64,000 nt of DNA from Mucilaginibacter achroorhodeus. GTDB lineage: Bacteria; Bacteroidota; Bacteroidia; Sphingobacteriales; Sphingobacteriaceae. The notes below the pieces were generated by a model. That model saw only the letters and a list, made by a program, of their open reading frames with translations. It did no database searches and was not told the DNA's origin. The DNA is taken from positions 372,001-436,000 of the forward strand of contig NZ_VOEI01000004.1 in NCBI RefSeq assembly GCF_007846095.1, written 5' to 3'. This document shows, piece after piece, positions 25,436 to 34,524 of the stretch; within the stretch, counting starts at the first letter, position 1; every line of letters begins with the position of its first letter. The translations under genes were made by a program, and so were the position numbers.

Positions 25436-26392
25436 ATGAACCGCATCGACCGTATATCTGCTATTTTAATACAACTGCAATCGCGCAGGGTAGTGAAAGC
25501 CAGCGATATTGCCGAAAGGTTTGGTATAAGTTTGCGTACGGTTTACCGCGACGTGCGTTCGTTAGAAGAAGCCGGGGTGCCCGTTATAGGTGAAGCGGGC
25601 GTAGGTTACTCGCTGGTTGATGGTTACAGGCTGCCGCCAATTATGTTTACCCGCGAAGAAGCAACCGCTTTTCTTACTGCAGAAAAGTTTGTTGAGCAGA
25701 TGACGGATGCATCGACTGCGGCGCAGCATCGCTCCGCTATGTACAAAATAAGGGCTATCCTCAAAACATCTGAAAAAGACCTTTTGGACAGCATGGAAGG
25801 TAATATCGAGGTTTTTAAAAGTACGGTACAACGTAAGATAGAGAACCAGGATCACATCCAAACCATCCTTAACGGTATCATAAGCAAAACGGTGCTTTGT
25901 ATAGAATACCTGGCCGGTTACACGCAAGTAAAGACCAAACGCGAGATCGAGCCAATCGGGATATTTTATCTCGATAGTTTCTGGCACCTGATAGCCTGGT
26001 GCCGCATGCGTAAAGATTACCGCGATTTCAGACTCGACAGGATACAATCATTAACGGAAATGCCTGATAAATTTGAAGGCAAACATCCAACACTTAAGGA
26101 TTACATCGCCCAAACGGCATCAGAGCATAAATTAGAAACGGTAATAATGCGGGTTGATAAAAAAACCATGCCGTATCTGAGTTATCAAAAATATTATAAT
26201 GGCTTCGTATCAGAAAAGGACGCCGGGGAGCAGACAGAAATGACTTTCCTTACAAACTCAATCGAAGGCTTTGCCCGCTGGTACATGATGTTTGGCGACT
26301 CGGCAGATATTGTTAGTCCACCGTATTTAAGGGATAGGGTTGGGGAGTTGCTGGATGCTGTGAGTAAGAGGGCTGGGGGAGTGGCGGTGTAG
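25436..26392 (+). CDS. HTH-WYL transcriptional regulator (YafY-like)
   Basis: A 318-residue regulator with an N-terminal winged helix (about 1-60: RISAILIQLQSRR then ISLRTVYRDVRSLEEAGVPV) and a WYL ligand-sensing domain (about 140-220), here with a PIGIFYLDSFWHLIAWC strand, followed by a C-terminal WCX-type domain. WYL proteins often respond to nucleic-acid ligands or DNA damage and regulate neighbours. The nearest candidate target is the divergent DUF2007 gene across a 51-base gap. Length is typical. Confidence 0.9.
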   Translation: MNRIDRISAILIQLQSRRVVKASDIAERFGISLRTVYRDVRSLEEAGVPVIGEAGVGYSLVDGYRLPPIMFTREEATAFLTAEKFVEQMTDASTAAQHRSAMYKIRAILKTSEKDLLDSMEGNIEVFKSTVQRKIENQDHIQTILNGIISKTVLCIEYLAGYTQVKTKREIEPIGIFYLDSFWHLIAWCRMRKDYRDFRLDRIQSLTEMPDKFEGKHPTLKDYIAQTASEHKLETVIMRVDKKTMPYLSYQKYYNGFVSEKDAGEQTEMTFLTNSIEGFARWYMMFGDSADIVSPPYLRDRVGELLDAVSKRAGGVAV

Positions 26393-26452
26393 GGAGACTA
26401 TTTGTTTTGAACCTCGATTAACCTGATCAAATGATGTCGTAATTACAAGCCG

Positions 26453-26546
26453 TGTCATTGCGAGGAGCTACAGCGACGTAGCAATCTCATAGGCAAGATC
26501 GGTGTGCTTGTGCTATAAGACTGCCATGCTATCGCTCGCAATGACA
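26453..26546. mobile_element. 94-bp REP/MITE-like element with GIY-YIG-associated ends
   Basis: The element is bounded by perfect 12-bp inverted repeats, TGTCATTGCGAG (26453-26464) and CTCGCAATGACA (26535-26546). Its ends match those flanking the broken GIY-YIG gene at 55292-55686. After the left end both share GCAATCTCATAG, and both carry a right end GCTATCGCTCGCAATGACA. It looks like a deletion derivative without the nuclease gene. The rest of the 266-base gap holds the promoter region of the SRPBCC gene. Confidence 0.7.
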
Positions 26547-26658
26547 TGATCTTTTACTTTTAATTTTGACTTTAACTTCAATACCCTCCTGACATACAGT
26601 TGTCATCACACACCATTTCTTTGCTGTAATGTTATATTAAAACTAAACATATCAAAAA

Positions 26659-27084
26659 ATGGAAAAGCTCACATTAATAACCAGTATCAGTATTAATGCG
26701 CCGCAAGCCGAGGTTTGGAAAGGATTGACCGATCCTGAAATTGTAAAACAGTACTTCTTTGGCACCACCGTAAACTCCGACTGGAAACCCGGTAGCTCCA
26801 TCACCTTCAGCGGCGAGTGGGAAGGCAAAGCTTATCAAGATAAGGGCACCATAAAAGAAATTGAACCCGGTAAATATGTAAAGTACACTTACTGGAGCAG
26901 CATGAGCGGCACGGAAGATAAGCCGGAGAACTACGCCGATGTAAGCTATTCGCTGGATGAAAACGACGGCGTTACAACGCTAATCTTAACGCAGGATAAT
27001 ATAAAAGACGAAGCATCTAGAAAGCATTCTGAAGAGAACTGGCAAATGGTATTAGGCGGATTAAAGAAAATATTAGAAAAATAA
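26659..27084 (+). CDS. SRPBCC (AHSA1-type) domain protein
   Basis: A 141-residue protein of the START/SRPBCC fold, AHSA1 branch. It begins with SISINAPQAEVWKGLTDPE and continues with FSGEWEGKAYQDKGTI and the C-terminal helix NWQMVLGGLKKILE, all typical. These proteins bind hydrophobic ligands or Hsp90-like partners; the exact role is unknown. TTTCTTTG about 35 bases upstream is one base off the -7 consensus. A terminator follows that overlaps the end of the converging dihydroorotase gene. Confidence 0.88.
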   Translation: MEKLTLITSISINAPQAEVWKGLTDPEIVKQYFFGTTVNSDWKPGSSITFSGEWEGKAYQDKGTIKEIEPGKYVKYTYWSSMSGTEDKPENYADVSYSLDENDGVTTLILTQDNIKDEASRKHSEENWQMVLGGLKKILEK

Positions 27085-27095
27085 CATTACCACCA

Positions 27096-28430
27096 TCAGC
27101 GGACGAAGCTTAATCGTTGTCCGCTTTTTTCATTGCTGAAACTGCCGTTCTCGTAAGCCAGGTTACCCGATACAATGGTGCTCACCACCTGCGAGCGGAA
27201 AGTAGCTTCCTCAAACGGTGACCAGCCGCATTTGTAAAGGATGTTGCCTTTGTTTACCTGCCATGGTTTGTTCAGGTTAACCAAAACCAGATCTGCCCAG
27301 TAGCCTTCGCGTACAAAGCCGCGTTTCTCTACCTGGAATATGGTGGCCACGTTATGCGCCATCTTTTCAGCTATTTGCGCGAGGGTAATTTTACCGTGGT
27401 GATAAAGCTCCAGCATGGCTACAAGCGCATGCTGCACCAGCGGCCCGCCGGATGGGGCCTGTAAGTAGTTTTGTTCCTTTTCGGCAAGTGTATGGGGGGC
27501 ATGGTCGGTGGCAATTACATCTATTCGGCCGTCAAGCACTGCTTTCAAGATCTCATCGCGGTCAGCCGCCGTTTTCACTGCCGGGTTCCATTTGATGAAA
27601 TTGCCCTTGGTCTCATAATCTGCATCGCTGAACCACATGTGGTGAATGCAGGCTTCGGCAGTGATGCGTTTTTCTGCAAGCGGAATATCATTGCTAAATA
27701 AATGAGTCTCCTTACCGGTAGATATGTGCAGGATGTGTAAACGTGTATTGTGTTTTTTAGCCAGTTCTACCGCCATCGATGATGATAGGTAGCAAGCTTC
27801 CTCACTACGGATAATAGGGTGGTAACGCACAGGTATGTCATCGCCCATCAATTCCTTATAATGGGCCAAATTGCGCCTAATGGTTGCCTCATCCTCGCAG
27901 TGGGTAGCAATTAGCATGGGCGAATTGGCAAACAAATTCTCCAGTGTGGTGCGGTTATCCACAAGCATATTACCGGTTGAGGAGCCCATGAAAACCTTTA
28001 CACCGCAAACGTTTTTAATATCCGTCTTTAAAACTTCGTCAAGGTTATCGTTAGAGGCACCCATAAAAAACGAGTAGTTAGCTAACGAATCTTTTGCACC
28101 TATCTGGTATTTTTCCTCAAGCAGTTCTTGTGTAAGCGTGTTAGGCACCGTGTTAGGCATCTCCATAAAAGAAGTGATTCCACCTGCAACTGCCGCCCGC
28201 GATTCGGTATAGATATTACCCTTATGCGTTAATCCCGGCTCGCGAAAATGCACCTGGTCATCAATCGCGCCCGGGAACAGATGCAAGCCTTCCGCATTGA
28301 TTTCGCGGTCGGCAATGATATTGATACTGCTGTCAACGCGTTCAATAAAACCGTCTTTAACCAGCACATCGCCGGTAAATTCTTTGCCTTCGTTAACTAT
28401 GGTAGCTGCTTTAATGAGGATAGATGACAT
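27096..28430 (-). CDS. pyrC: Dihydroorotase
   Basis: A 444-residue amidohydrolase that closes carbamoyl aspartate to dihydroorotate in pyrimidine synthesis. The metal-binding DQVHFREPG is near residue 58, the second metal ligands are in THCEDE and HILHIST, and the catalytic Asp is in VIATDHAPH near residue 310. An equivalent of the carboxylated-Lys site is seen as VKVFMGSSTGN. Length is usual for the class I/III type found in Bacteroidota. It is divergent from the DEAD-box helicase. Confidence 0.93.
   Translation of the reverse strand: MSSILIKAATIVNEGKEFTGDVLVKDGFIERVDSSINIIADREINAEGLHLFPGAIDDQVHFREPGLTHKGNIYTESRAAVAGGITSFMEMPNTVPNTLTQELLEEKYQIGAKDSLANYSFFMGASNDNLDEVLKTDIKNVCGVKVFMGSSTGNMLVDNRTTLENLFANSPMLIATHCEDEATIRRNLAHYKELMGDDIPVRYHPIIRSEEACYLSSSMAVELAKKHNTRLHILHISTGKETHLFSNDIPLAEKRITAEACIHHMWFSDADYETKGNFIKWNPAVKTAADRDEILKAVLDGRIDVIATDHAPHTLAEKEQNYLQAPSGGPLVQHALVAMLELYHHGKITLAQIAEKMAHNVATIFQVEKRGFVREGYWADLVLVNLNKPWQVNKGNILYKCGWSPFEEATFRSQVVSTIVSGNLAYENGSFSNEKSGQRLSFVR
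27098..27130 (+). terminator. Intrinsic terminator for the SRPBCC gene
   Basis: AGCGGAC (27098-27104) pairs with GTCCGCT (27119-27125) and is followed by TTTTTT. It lies inside the 3' end of the dihydroorotase gene on the other strand, so the terminator and coding sequence share bases. Confidence 0.7.
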
Positions 28431-28461
28431 GGCGGTAAAAATAGTGATTAGTGGGTAAAAA

Positions 28462-28529
28462 TTAGAGATTAGTTGATTTGTGATTAGAGATTAGTAGGTG
28501 ATCACTCTACGCTTTCAACTAATCTCTAA
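28462..28529. repeat. Inverted repeat with ATTAGAGATTAGT motif between divergent genes
   Basis: A perfect 15-bp inverted repeat, TTAGAGATTAGTTGA at 28462-28476 and its complement at 28515-28529, with a second GATTAGAGATTAGT copy between the arms. Related GATTAGAGATTAG tracts occur at 41173-41250 and 43900-43925. They look like a low-complexity intergenic family. Confidence 0.55.
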
Positions 28530-28562
28530 TCTCCAACCTCTAATTAACTAAACCCAAAACCT

Positions 28563-28570
28563 TATCTTTG
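28563..28570 (+). promoter_or_regulatory. -7 promoter box of the DEAD-box helicase
   Basis: TATCTTTG matches TAnnTTTG exactly and ends five bases before the ATG at 28576. The mRNA should be leaderless or nearly so. No clear -33 TTTG was found at the usual distance. Confidence 0.55.
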
Positions 28571-28575
28571 CGCCC

Positions 28576-29937
28576 ATGGCAGAAACTTTTGATGACTTTA
28601 AATTTAACCGGCAGATATTAAATGCCATTGCCGATGCCGGTTACACACAGCCAACCCCCATACAGCAAAAAGCAATCCCGCCGATATTGAACGGGCAGGA
28701 CGTGATGGGCATAGCGCAAACAGGTACCGGTAAAACTGCGGCCTACGTGTTGCCGTTGCTGATGAAATTGAAGTATGCGCAAGGCGAAAACCCGCGGGCG
28801 CTTATCGTATCGCCTACGCGGGAACTTGCCATGCAGATAGAGGAGAATATCCGCACGTTTGCTGCCAATACAGACCTGCGTACGGTGGTATTATATGGTG
28901 GTTTGGGCCCAAAAACACAGATCGAACAAGTTAATAAAGGTGTGGATATTATTGTGGCTACACCCGGCCGCTTCCTGGATATTTACATCGCCGGCCATAT
29001 TGTTACCAAACAGTTGCAAACCCTTGTGCTTGATGAGGCTGATAAAATGATGGATATGGGCTTTATGCCGCAGATAAACCGCATTTTAGAAGTTGTGCCG
29101 GTTAAACGGCAGAATTTGCTTTTTTCTGCAACCATGAGCGATAAAGTGCATAGTTTGGCAGGTAATTTTTTGGAGTTCCCTACAGTAATAGAGGTAACCC
29201 CGCAGGCTACGGCCGCAGAAACCGTGGAGCAGCAGTTATATCAGGTTCCCAATATTAAAACCAAAATAAACCTGTTAAAGACTTTGTTGGACAAAGAAGA
29301 TGATATCAAAAAACTCATCATCTTCTGTAAAACAAGGGTAGTGGCCGAAGATGTTTTTAAATTTCTTGCACGTAAGTTTGGCGAGGCGGAAGTAAAGGTA
29401 TTACATGCCAACAAGGGGCAAAACACCAGGATAAATTCGATCAATTCTTTTAAGAACGATGAGGTAAAGATATTGGTTGCTACCGACGTTGCATCGCGCG
29501 GCATTGACGTAAGCGACGTAAGTCACGTGATAAACTTTGATGTACCCGTGGTAATAGAGGATTATGTGCATAGGATAGGTCGTACAGGCAGGGCCTATAA
29601 TAAGGGTGTTGCAATCACATTTGCTACACCATCTGAACAGTATTATCTAAATAAGATACAAAAGCTTATTCGCCAGATCATCCCTGTGCTTGAAATACCT
29701 GCGGAAGTATTTATAGAAGAAACCCCTTACCAGGAGCGACAGGACCAGGCACGTGAGATAGATCTGCAAAAACGTAAAGAAGACCCTGACTTTAAGGGAG
29801 CCTTCCATGAAAAGAAATCAGCCAATCAGCACAAGAAATTTGATGCCGAAAAAGCAAAACGAAACCCTAACCATCCAAGTAATAAAAAACCATCTAAACA
29901 AAATGGCGGAGCAAAACGATCAGGCCGGAAACGTTAA
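28576..29937 (+). CDS. DEAD-box RNA helicase (RhlE-like)
   Basis: A 453-residue ATP-dependent RNA helicase. All core motifs are present: the Q motif (GYTQPTPIQQKAIP), Walker A (AQTGTGKT), PTREL, VATPGR, DEAD (VLDEADKMMDMGF), SAT, the motif IV-V region TDVASRGIDV and VI (HRIGRTGR). The C-terminal about 60 residues are a basic Lys/Asn-rich tail for RNA binding, as in cold-induced RhlE proteins. Roles in ribosome assembly or RNA turnover are likely. Its 3' end overlaps the next gene by 35 bases. Confidence 0.94.
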   Translation: MAETFDDFKFNRQILNAIADAGYTQPTPIQQKAIPPILNGQDVMGIAQTGTGKTAAYVLPLLMKLKYAQGENPRALIVSPTRELAMQIEENIRTFAANTDLRTVVLYGGLGPKTQIEQVNKGVDIIVATPGRFLDIYIAGHIVTKQLQTLVLDEADKMMDMGFMPQINRILEVVPVKRQNLLFSATMSDKVHSLAGNFLEFPTVIEVTPQATAAETVEQQLYQVPNIKTKINLLKTLLDKEDDIKKLIIFCKTRVVAEDVFKFLARKFGEAEVKVLHANKGQNTRINSINSFKNDEVKILVATDVASRGIDVSDVSHVINFDVPVVIEDYVHRIGRTGRAYNKGVAITFATPSEQYYLNKIQKLIRQIIPVLEIPAEVFIEETPYQERQDQAREIDLQKRKEDPDFKGAFHEKKSANQHKKFDAEKAKRNPNHPSNKKPSKQNGGAKRSGRKR

Positions 29938-30211
29938 CCAGCAACGCAAATTCAGGATAAGTCCTCTGAATTTCGCTACGGCTTTTTTCTTTATTGCAGC
30001 AGGTTATTTGTTTTTTACCGGCGCCAAAATTACGGGTATGCCAAGCGGAAACTGGGGCACTACAGTAGCGTGGATCTTTATCCTGTTCGGGGTTGTTGTG
30101 TCATTTTTAGATCTTATTTTCCGCAATTTCTTTACGATAACCAAAAACCTGTGGATTGTAGAGCTAAGCTTTATAACTTTGGTGCTGATAATTTTTTTCC
30201 TTGTTAAATAG
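29903..30211 (+). CDS. DUF3098-like small membrane protein
   Basis: A 102-residue protein from ATG 29903 with a polar N-terminus (about 1-20) and three hydrophobic segments (about 24-42, 52-70 and 80-100). I place it near DUF3098, common in Bacteroidota and often found beside gld or ftsX-undecaprenyl genes. An in-frame ATG at 29807 would put 32 more residues deep in the helicase gene and looks unlikely. It overlaps the helicase end by 35 bases and precedes gldC by 10 bases, so all four genes here may be one operon. Confidence 0.75.
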   Translation: MAEQNDQAGNVNQQRKFRISPLNFATAFFFIAAGYLFFTGAKITGMPSGNWGTTVAWIFILFGVVVSFLDLIFRNFFTITKNLWIVELSFITLVLIIFFLVK

Positions 30212-30221
30212 TACTTTATAA

Positions 30222-30551
30222 ATGAAAACCGCTGAAATAAAGCTGACCGTTACCCTTGACGATAATAACGTGCCTGAGAAAATTGTATGGACCTCAACAG
30301 ACTCAAAAGGTGAGGATGCCGTACCGGTGAAAGCCCTGATGCTTTCTGTTTGGGACCCCAGCTATAAAAACACCATGAAGATTGACCTGTGGACTAAAGA
30401 AATGCCCGTTGATGAGATGAAGCGCTTTTTCTACGAAACGCTGCAAACCATGGGCGATACCTTTTTACGTGCAACCGGCGAGCAGAATATTGTAGAGGAT
30501 CTGCGCGATTACTGCGCCCACTTTGCAGAAAAAATGGAAATAACCAGGTAA
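30222..30551 (+). CDS. gldC: Gliding motility protein GldC
   Basis: A 109-residue soluble protein matching GldC: TAEIKLTVTLDDNNVPEKI at the start, ALMLSVWDP in the middle and FFYETLQTMGDTFLRATG toward the end. In Flavobacterium it supports gliding but is not essential, and in many non-gliding Bacteroidota its role is unknown. No other gld or spr genes are in the window. Confidence 0.9.
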   Translation: MKTAEIKLTVTLDDNNVPEKIVWTSTDSKGEDAVPVKALMLSVWDPSYKNTMKIDLWTKEMPVDEMKRFFYETLQTMGDTFLRATGEQNIVEDLRDYCAHFAEKMEITR

Positions 30552-30570
30552 AAAATTCCTTTTATCACCT

Positions 30571-30993
30571 ATGCGACTTTCATCACTTGTAGCCATGCTG
30601 GGCTTTCTTACTTTGATAGTGGCCACCTTTTGTCCGCTGTTAAGGCCTTTCCACTTATTTAATATGAACGTTTACAAGCTTAACCAACCCTACGGAATGG
30701 TGCTGATGCTTGTAGGTGTAATTGGTATTTTGTGTACAGTACTAAACCAGGTTAACGTTACCCGTATAGCTGCCTGGGCGGCAGCTATTTTAGTAACATT
30801 GCTTTTTATTGCCGCTGTGTTTAAAGTTAAAACCACTTTCAGCTTTATTCCGTTTAAAGGCGTAAGCGGATTTCTGGCAAAGCAGATAGCATTTAAATGG
30901 GGCTGGTATGTGTTATTTGCAGGGGCTTTGCTTTCACTGGTTGGCGCAGTTTTAACCGAAAAACCTGTTAATTTGCAACAGTTTAACCAATAA
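30571..30993 (+). CDS. Four-helix membrane protein, function unknown
   Basis: A 140-residue protein with four predicted membrane helices (about 5-23, 42-60, 66-85 and 109-128). A polar loop between helices 3 and 4 holds KVKTTFSFIPFKGVSGF. It starts 19 bases after gldC in the same direction. No family is recognised. The hydrophobic profile and operon position support a real gene. Confidence 0.75.
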   Translation: MRLSSLVAMLGFLTLIVATFCPLLRPFHLFNMNVYKLNQPYGMVLMLVGVIGILCTVLNQVNVTRIAAWAAAILVTLLFIAAVFKVKTTFSFIPFKGVSGFLAKQIAFKWGWYVLFAGALLSLVGAVLTEKPVNLQQFNQ

Positions 30994-31081
30994 TACCACC
31001 TCTCTGTTTATTACATCAAACCGTATATAAGGCGTATAATTTTTTAACATATTTGTAGCAATATAAACCACTATCTACACT

Positions 31082-34000
31082 ATGCTCAAGCTTTCCTTTC
31101 GTAACCAGGTAATGTTAGGCTTTGGTATATCCATCCTGCTTGTATTATTGGTTGGCACACTATCCTTTAAAAGCATCAAACAGCTTGAGGACGACACCAT
31201 ATGGGTTAACCACACGCAAAAGGTTATTAAAACATCCAATGAAGTTTTACAGCTTTTGATTGACGGTGAAACCGGCATGCGAGGTTACGGCGCTACGGCA
31301 AATAAAACCTTCTTAGACCCTTATAACGCTGCTGTACCTAAAATTACCGAGAACCTTTACCAGTTAAGTAACCTGGTTTCAGATAACGCGGTCCAGGCAC
31401 GCCGGATAGATTCTTTAAAAGATCTGGTAAACCGCCAATTGCTGGTGTTGAAAACCAATATAGACACCCGTGAGAAAATGGGCCTGGAGTATATGGTAGC
31501 CAACAAGATGTTTTTGGGCGGCAAGCAGAACATGGATAGCATCCGTGGTATCAGCAACCGGTTGGTTGTATCTGAGAACACATTGCTCGATCAGCGTAAA
31601 GCTGCTTCAGAAAAAGCTTCGGCTCAAGCCATACAGATAATCTTGGTTGGCTGCTGCTTGTTTTTAGCCATCGTAATAGTAATGTTCTATTACATACAAG
31701 GAACTTTTAAAAGGCAGAAAAGGGTTGAGGAAGAAGTAAGACTTGCTAACATTGAGTTAGAAAAGGTATTAAAAGAGAACGAAGATAAAAATTGGCTCCT
31801 TACCGGCATTGGTATCTTAAACGATAAGATGCAGGGCCAGCAAAGTGAGAAAGAACTATCGGAGAATGTGCTTACCGAGTTGAGCCGTTATGCCGAAGCC
31901 TTTAGTGGTACCATATACTTGTACAATGATGGCACAGAAACCCTTGATCTTTACGCTTCTTACGCATTTGCAAATCCCGCGGAGATCAAACAAACTATCC
32001 GCATTTCAGAAGGCTGGATAGGCCAGGCGGCTAAAGATGAAAAAGCAGCTGTAATAAAAGGCAAGCTCAATGATAGCCTGCAACTAACCAGCTCAATAGT
32101 TAAGGATGAGCATATCGAGACCTTTATTGTGCCTTTTTTATTCGATAAAAAGTTAAAGGGTGTTTTTGAGCTTGCTTTCCGCGGCGAGGTATCTGCGCAG
32201 GTAAAAGAATACATTGAGCGTGTATCTAACGATGTAGCAGTTGCTGTTAACACTGCACAGGCCCGCACTATTATGCACGATCTGTTTGAAGAGACCCAAC
32301 AGCAGGCAGAAGAATTGGAAGCCCAGCAGGAAGAGATGCGCGTAACCAACGAAGAGCTGATGAACAAAACAGAAATGTTGCAGGCATCAGAAGAAGAGTT
32401 GCGCGTACAGCAGGAAGAACTGCGTACCATCAATGCCGAACTGGAAGAAAAAGCCAGTTTACTTGAAGAAAAGAACCAGGCAATAGAAGAGGCGCGCCAG
32501 TCGATAACGCAAAAGGCGACCGAATTGGAAACTACAGGCCGTTACAAGTCGGAGTTTTTGGCCAACATGAGCCACGAGTTGCGTACCCCGCTAAATAGTA
32601 TCCTGGTATTGGCGCGCATACTTAAAGATAATAAACCGGCTAACTTATCAGAAGACCAGATCAAGTATGCAAGCGTTATTTTTAACGCCGGTAACGATCT
32701 GTTGACTCTTATTAACGATATTCTCGATCTTTCTAAGATAGAATCCGGAAAACTGGACATGCAAACAGAGGTTACCAACATCGCCGATATCTTATCGGAT
32801 ATGCAATCGTTGTTTGCCGAGGTTGCGCTTAATAAAAATATCAAGTTCACTACCAACTCTTCCGGCGTGCCACCAAGCATTTTAACAGATAAGGTACGTG
32901 TTGAACAGGTGATCAAAAACTTACTTTCAAACGCATTTAAGTTTACGCCGGAGAGCGGCTCAATTAGCGTAAGCGCTGTTGCGGGCCCAAGGCCAAATAC
33001 GGTTTCATTTAAGATAAAAGATACAGGTATCGGCATCCCTGCAGATAAGCAGCGTATAATTTTCGAGGCATTTCAACAGGCAGATGGTTCTACTAGTCGT
33101 AAATACGGTGGTACCGGTCTTGGCCTGTCTATCAGCAGGGAATTGGCTACCTTATTAGGCGGCGACATTACCCTAAGCAGTGAGCCGGGTGTGGGTAGTG
33201 AGTTTATACTTACCCTGCCGTTTGAGGCCCACTTTGAAAACCAGGAAGATGATGTAGTGCCAACCGTTGAAACTTACCAGCCGGCGCCTCAAAACTTTCT
33301 TCAATCTGTTCCGAAAAAAGAAGCTGACCCTTTGCATGAGCCGTTTGTGATAATCGTTGAAGACGACCCAAATTTTGCAGTTATTCTTCAGGACTATGCC
33401 CGCGATCATGGTTTTAAATCAGTAATGATCAACGAAGGTACCGATGCGGTTGAAGCCATTAAAGAACAACAGCCTGATGCGGTTATACTGGATATTATGC
33501 TGCCGGGCAAAGATGGCTGGCAGATATTGAAAGAGCTGAAACAGGACGAACAAACGCTGCACATACCGGTGCATTTGATGTCAGCTGGTGAAGCGGCTGC
33601 TAATCGTGTACGTAAAGAGGGTGCTATCAGCTTCCTTAAAAAACCGGTTAATACCGAAACACTTGATAAACTGTTTGGCGATATCATGGCGCGAAACGGC
33701 ACAAGGTTTACCCAGATACTACTGGTCGAAGACCACAAGGCGCAAAGCCAGGCGCTTAAAGACCTGATGCAAAGCCAGGGAATCACGGTAGATCAGGCCT
33801 TTGACGGTGAGTCGGCATTCCGCATGCTTCATGAGCATGATTACCAGTGCGTGATACTTGACCTTAACCTGCCTGATATCTCAGGGCTTGATCTTTTGGA
33901 CAAAATTAAAGAGGTTGATAAGTTCGCATCGTTGCCGGTTATCATCAATACGGCAATGGAATTGGATAAAACTTCAGTAAATCGCTTAATGCAGTATGCA

Positions 34001-34522
34001 AATGCGATGGTTGTTAAAACAAGTAAGTCATCTGATAGGTTAATAGATGAAGTTAACCTGTTCTTAAACAAAATTAGCGAAAACACCCCACAAGCAACAA
34101 ATAATACACAGCCGAAACAGAAAATGATAACGAAAGGGAAAGACGCCATTAAGGGTAAAAAGGTACTGATTGTTGATGACGATATGCGCAACATATTTGC
34201 CCTTAGCAGCGCACTTGAAAGCTACGATCTGGTAGTTGAGATAGCGAACGATGGCGAGGAAGCCTTAACTAAGCTTGAGGAAGTGACCGATATTGATATT
34301 GTGCTGATGGATATCATGATGCCTAAAATGGATGGCTACGAAGCCACCAGGCAAATACGCAAACAAGCCAAGTGGACAAAGCTGCCGGTTATTGCGTTAA
34401 CAGCTAAGGCCATGAAAGATGACCGCGAAAAATGTATTGCTGCCGGTGCTAATGATTATATCACTAAACCGGTTGATATGGACAGGCTCATATCGTTAAT
34501 GCAATTGTGGTTGGATAGTTAG
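31082..34522 (+). CDS. Hybrid histidine kinase: CHASE3-GAF-HisKA-HATPase-three receivers
   Basis: A 1146-residue membrane kinase. Helices at about 10-30 and 180-202 enclose a CHASE3 sensor (IDGETGMRGYGATAN near residue 60). Then come a GAF domain (about 245-395), a long Glu/Gln coiled coil (about 400-485), HisKA with H498 (ANMSHELRTP), and HATPase with KDTGIGIP and GGTGLGLSIS. Three C-terminal receivers have phospho-acceptors near D804, D927 and D1077; the middle one ends in KTSK rather than the usual KP. The next genes, CheR and CheB after 2 bases, suggest methylation-linked signalling without a chemoreceptor. Genes of this design are common in Sphingobacteriaceae. Confidence 0.93.
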   Translation: MLKLSFRNQVMLGFGISILLVLLVGTLSFKSIKQLEDDTIWVNHTQKVIKTSNEVLQLLIDGETGMRGYGATANKTFLDPYNAAVPKITENLYQLSNLVSDNAVQARRIDSLKDLVNRQLLVLKTNIDTREKMGLEYMVANKMFLGGKQNMDSIRGISNRLVVSENTLLDQRKAASEKASAQAIQIILVGCCLFLAIVIVMFYYIQGTFKRQKRVEEEVRLANIELEKVLKENEDKNWLLTGIGILNDKMQGQQSEKELSENVLTELSRYAEAFSGTIYLYNDGTETLDLYASYAFANPAEIKQTIRISEGWIGQAAKDEKAAVIKGKLNDSLQLTSSIVKDEHIETFIVPFLFDKKLKGVFELAFRGEVSAQVKEYIERVSNDVAVAVNTAQARTIMHDLFEETQQQAEELEAQQEEMRVTNEELMNKTEMLQASEEELRVQQEELRTINAELEEKASLLEEKNQAIEEARQSITQKATELETTGRYKSEFLANMSHELRTPLNSILVLARILKDNKPANLSEDQIKYASVIFNAGNDLLTLINDILDLSKIESGKLDMQTEVTNIADILSDMQSLFAEVALNKNIKFTTNSSGVPPSILTDKVRVEQVIKNLLSNAFKFTPESGSISVSAVAGPRPNTVSFKIKDTGIGIPADKQRIIFEAFQQADGSTSRKYGGTGLGLSISRELATLLGGDITLSSEPGVGSEFILTLPFEAHFENQEDDVVPTVETYQPAPQNFLQSVPKKEADPLHEPFVIIVEDDPNFAVILQDYARDHGFKSVMINEGTDAVEAIKEQQPDAVILDIMLPGKDGWQILKELKQDEQTLHIPVHLMSAGEAAANRVRKEGAISFLKKPVNTETLDKLFGDIMARNGTRFTQILLVEDHKAQSQALKDLMQSQGITVDQAFDGESAFRMLHEHDYQCVILDLNLPDISGLDLLDKIKEVDKFASLPVIINTAMELDKTSVNRLMQYANAMVVKTSKSSDRLIDEVNLFLNKISENTPQATNNTQPKQKMITKGKDAIKGKKVLIVDDDMRNIFALSSALESYDLVVEIANDGEEALTKLEEVTDIDIVLMDIMMPKMDGYEATRQIRKQAKWTKLPVIALTAKAMKDDREKCIAAGANDYITKPVDMDRLISLMQLWLDS

Positions 34523-34524
34523 TT

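Noticed and set aside
33841..34194. Antisense frames within the hybrid kinase genes
   Set aside because: They mirror conserved receiver and kinase codons on the other strand; typical shadows.
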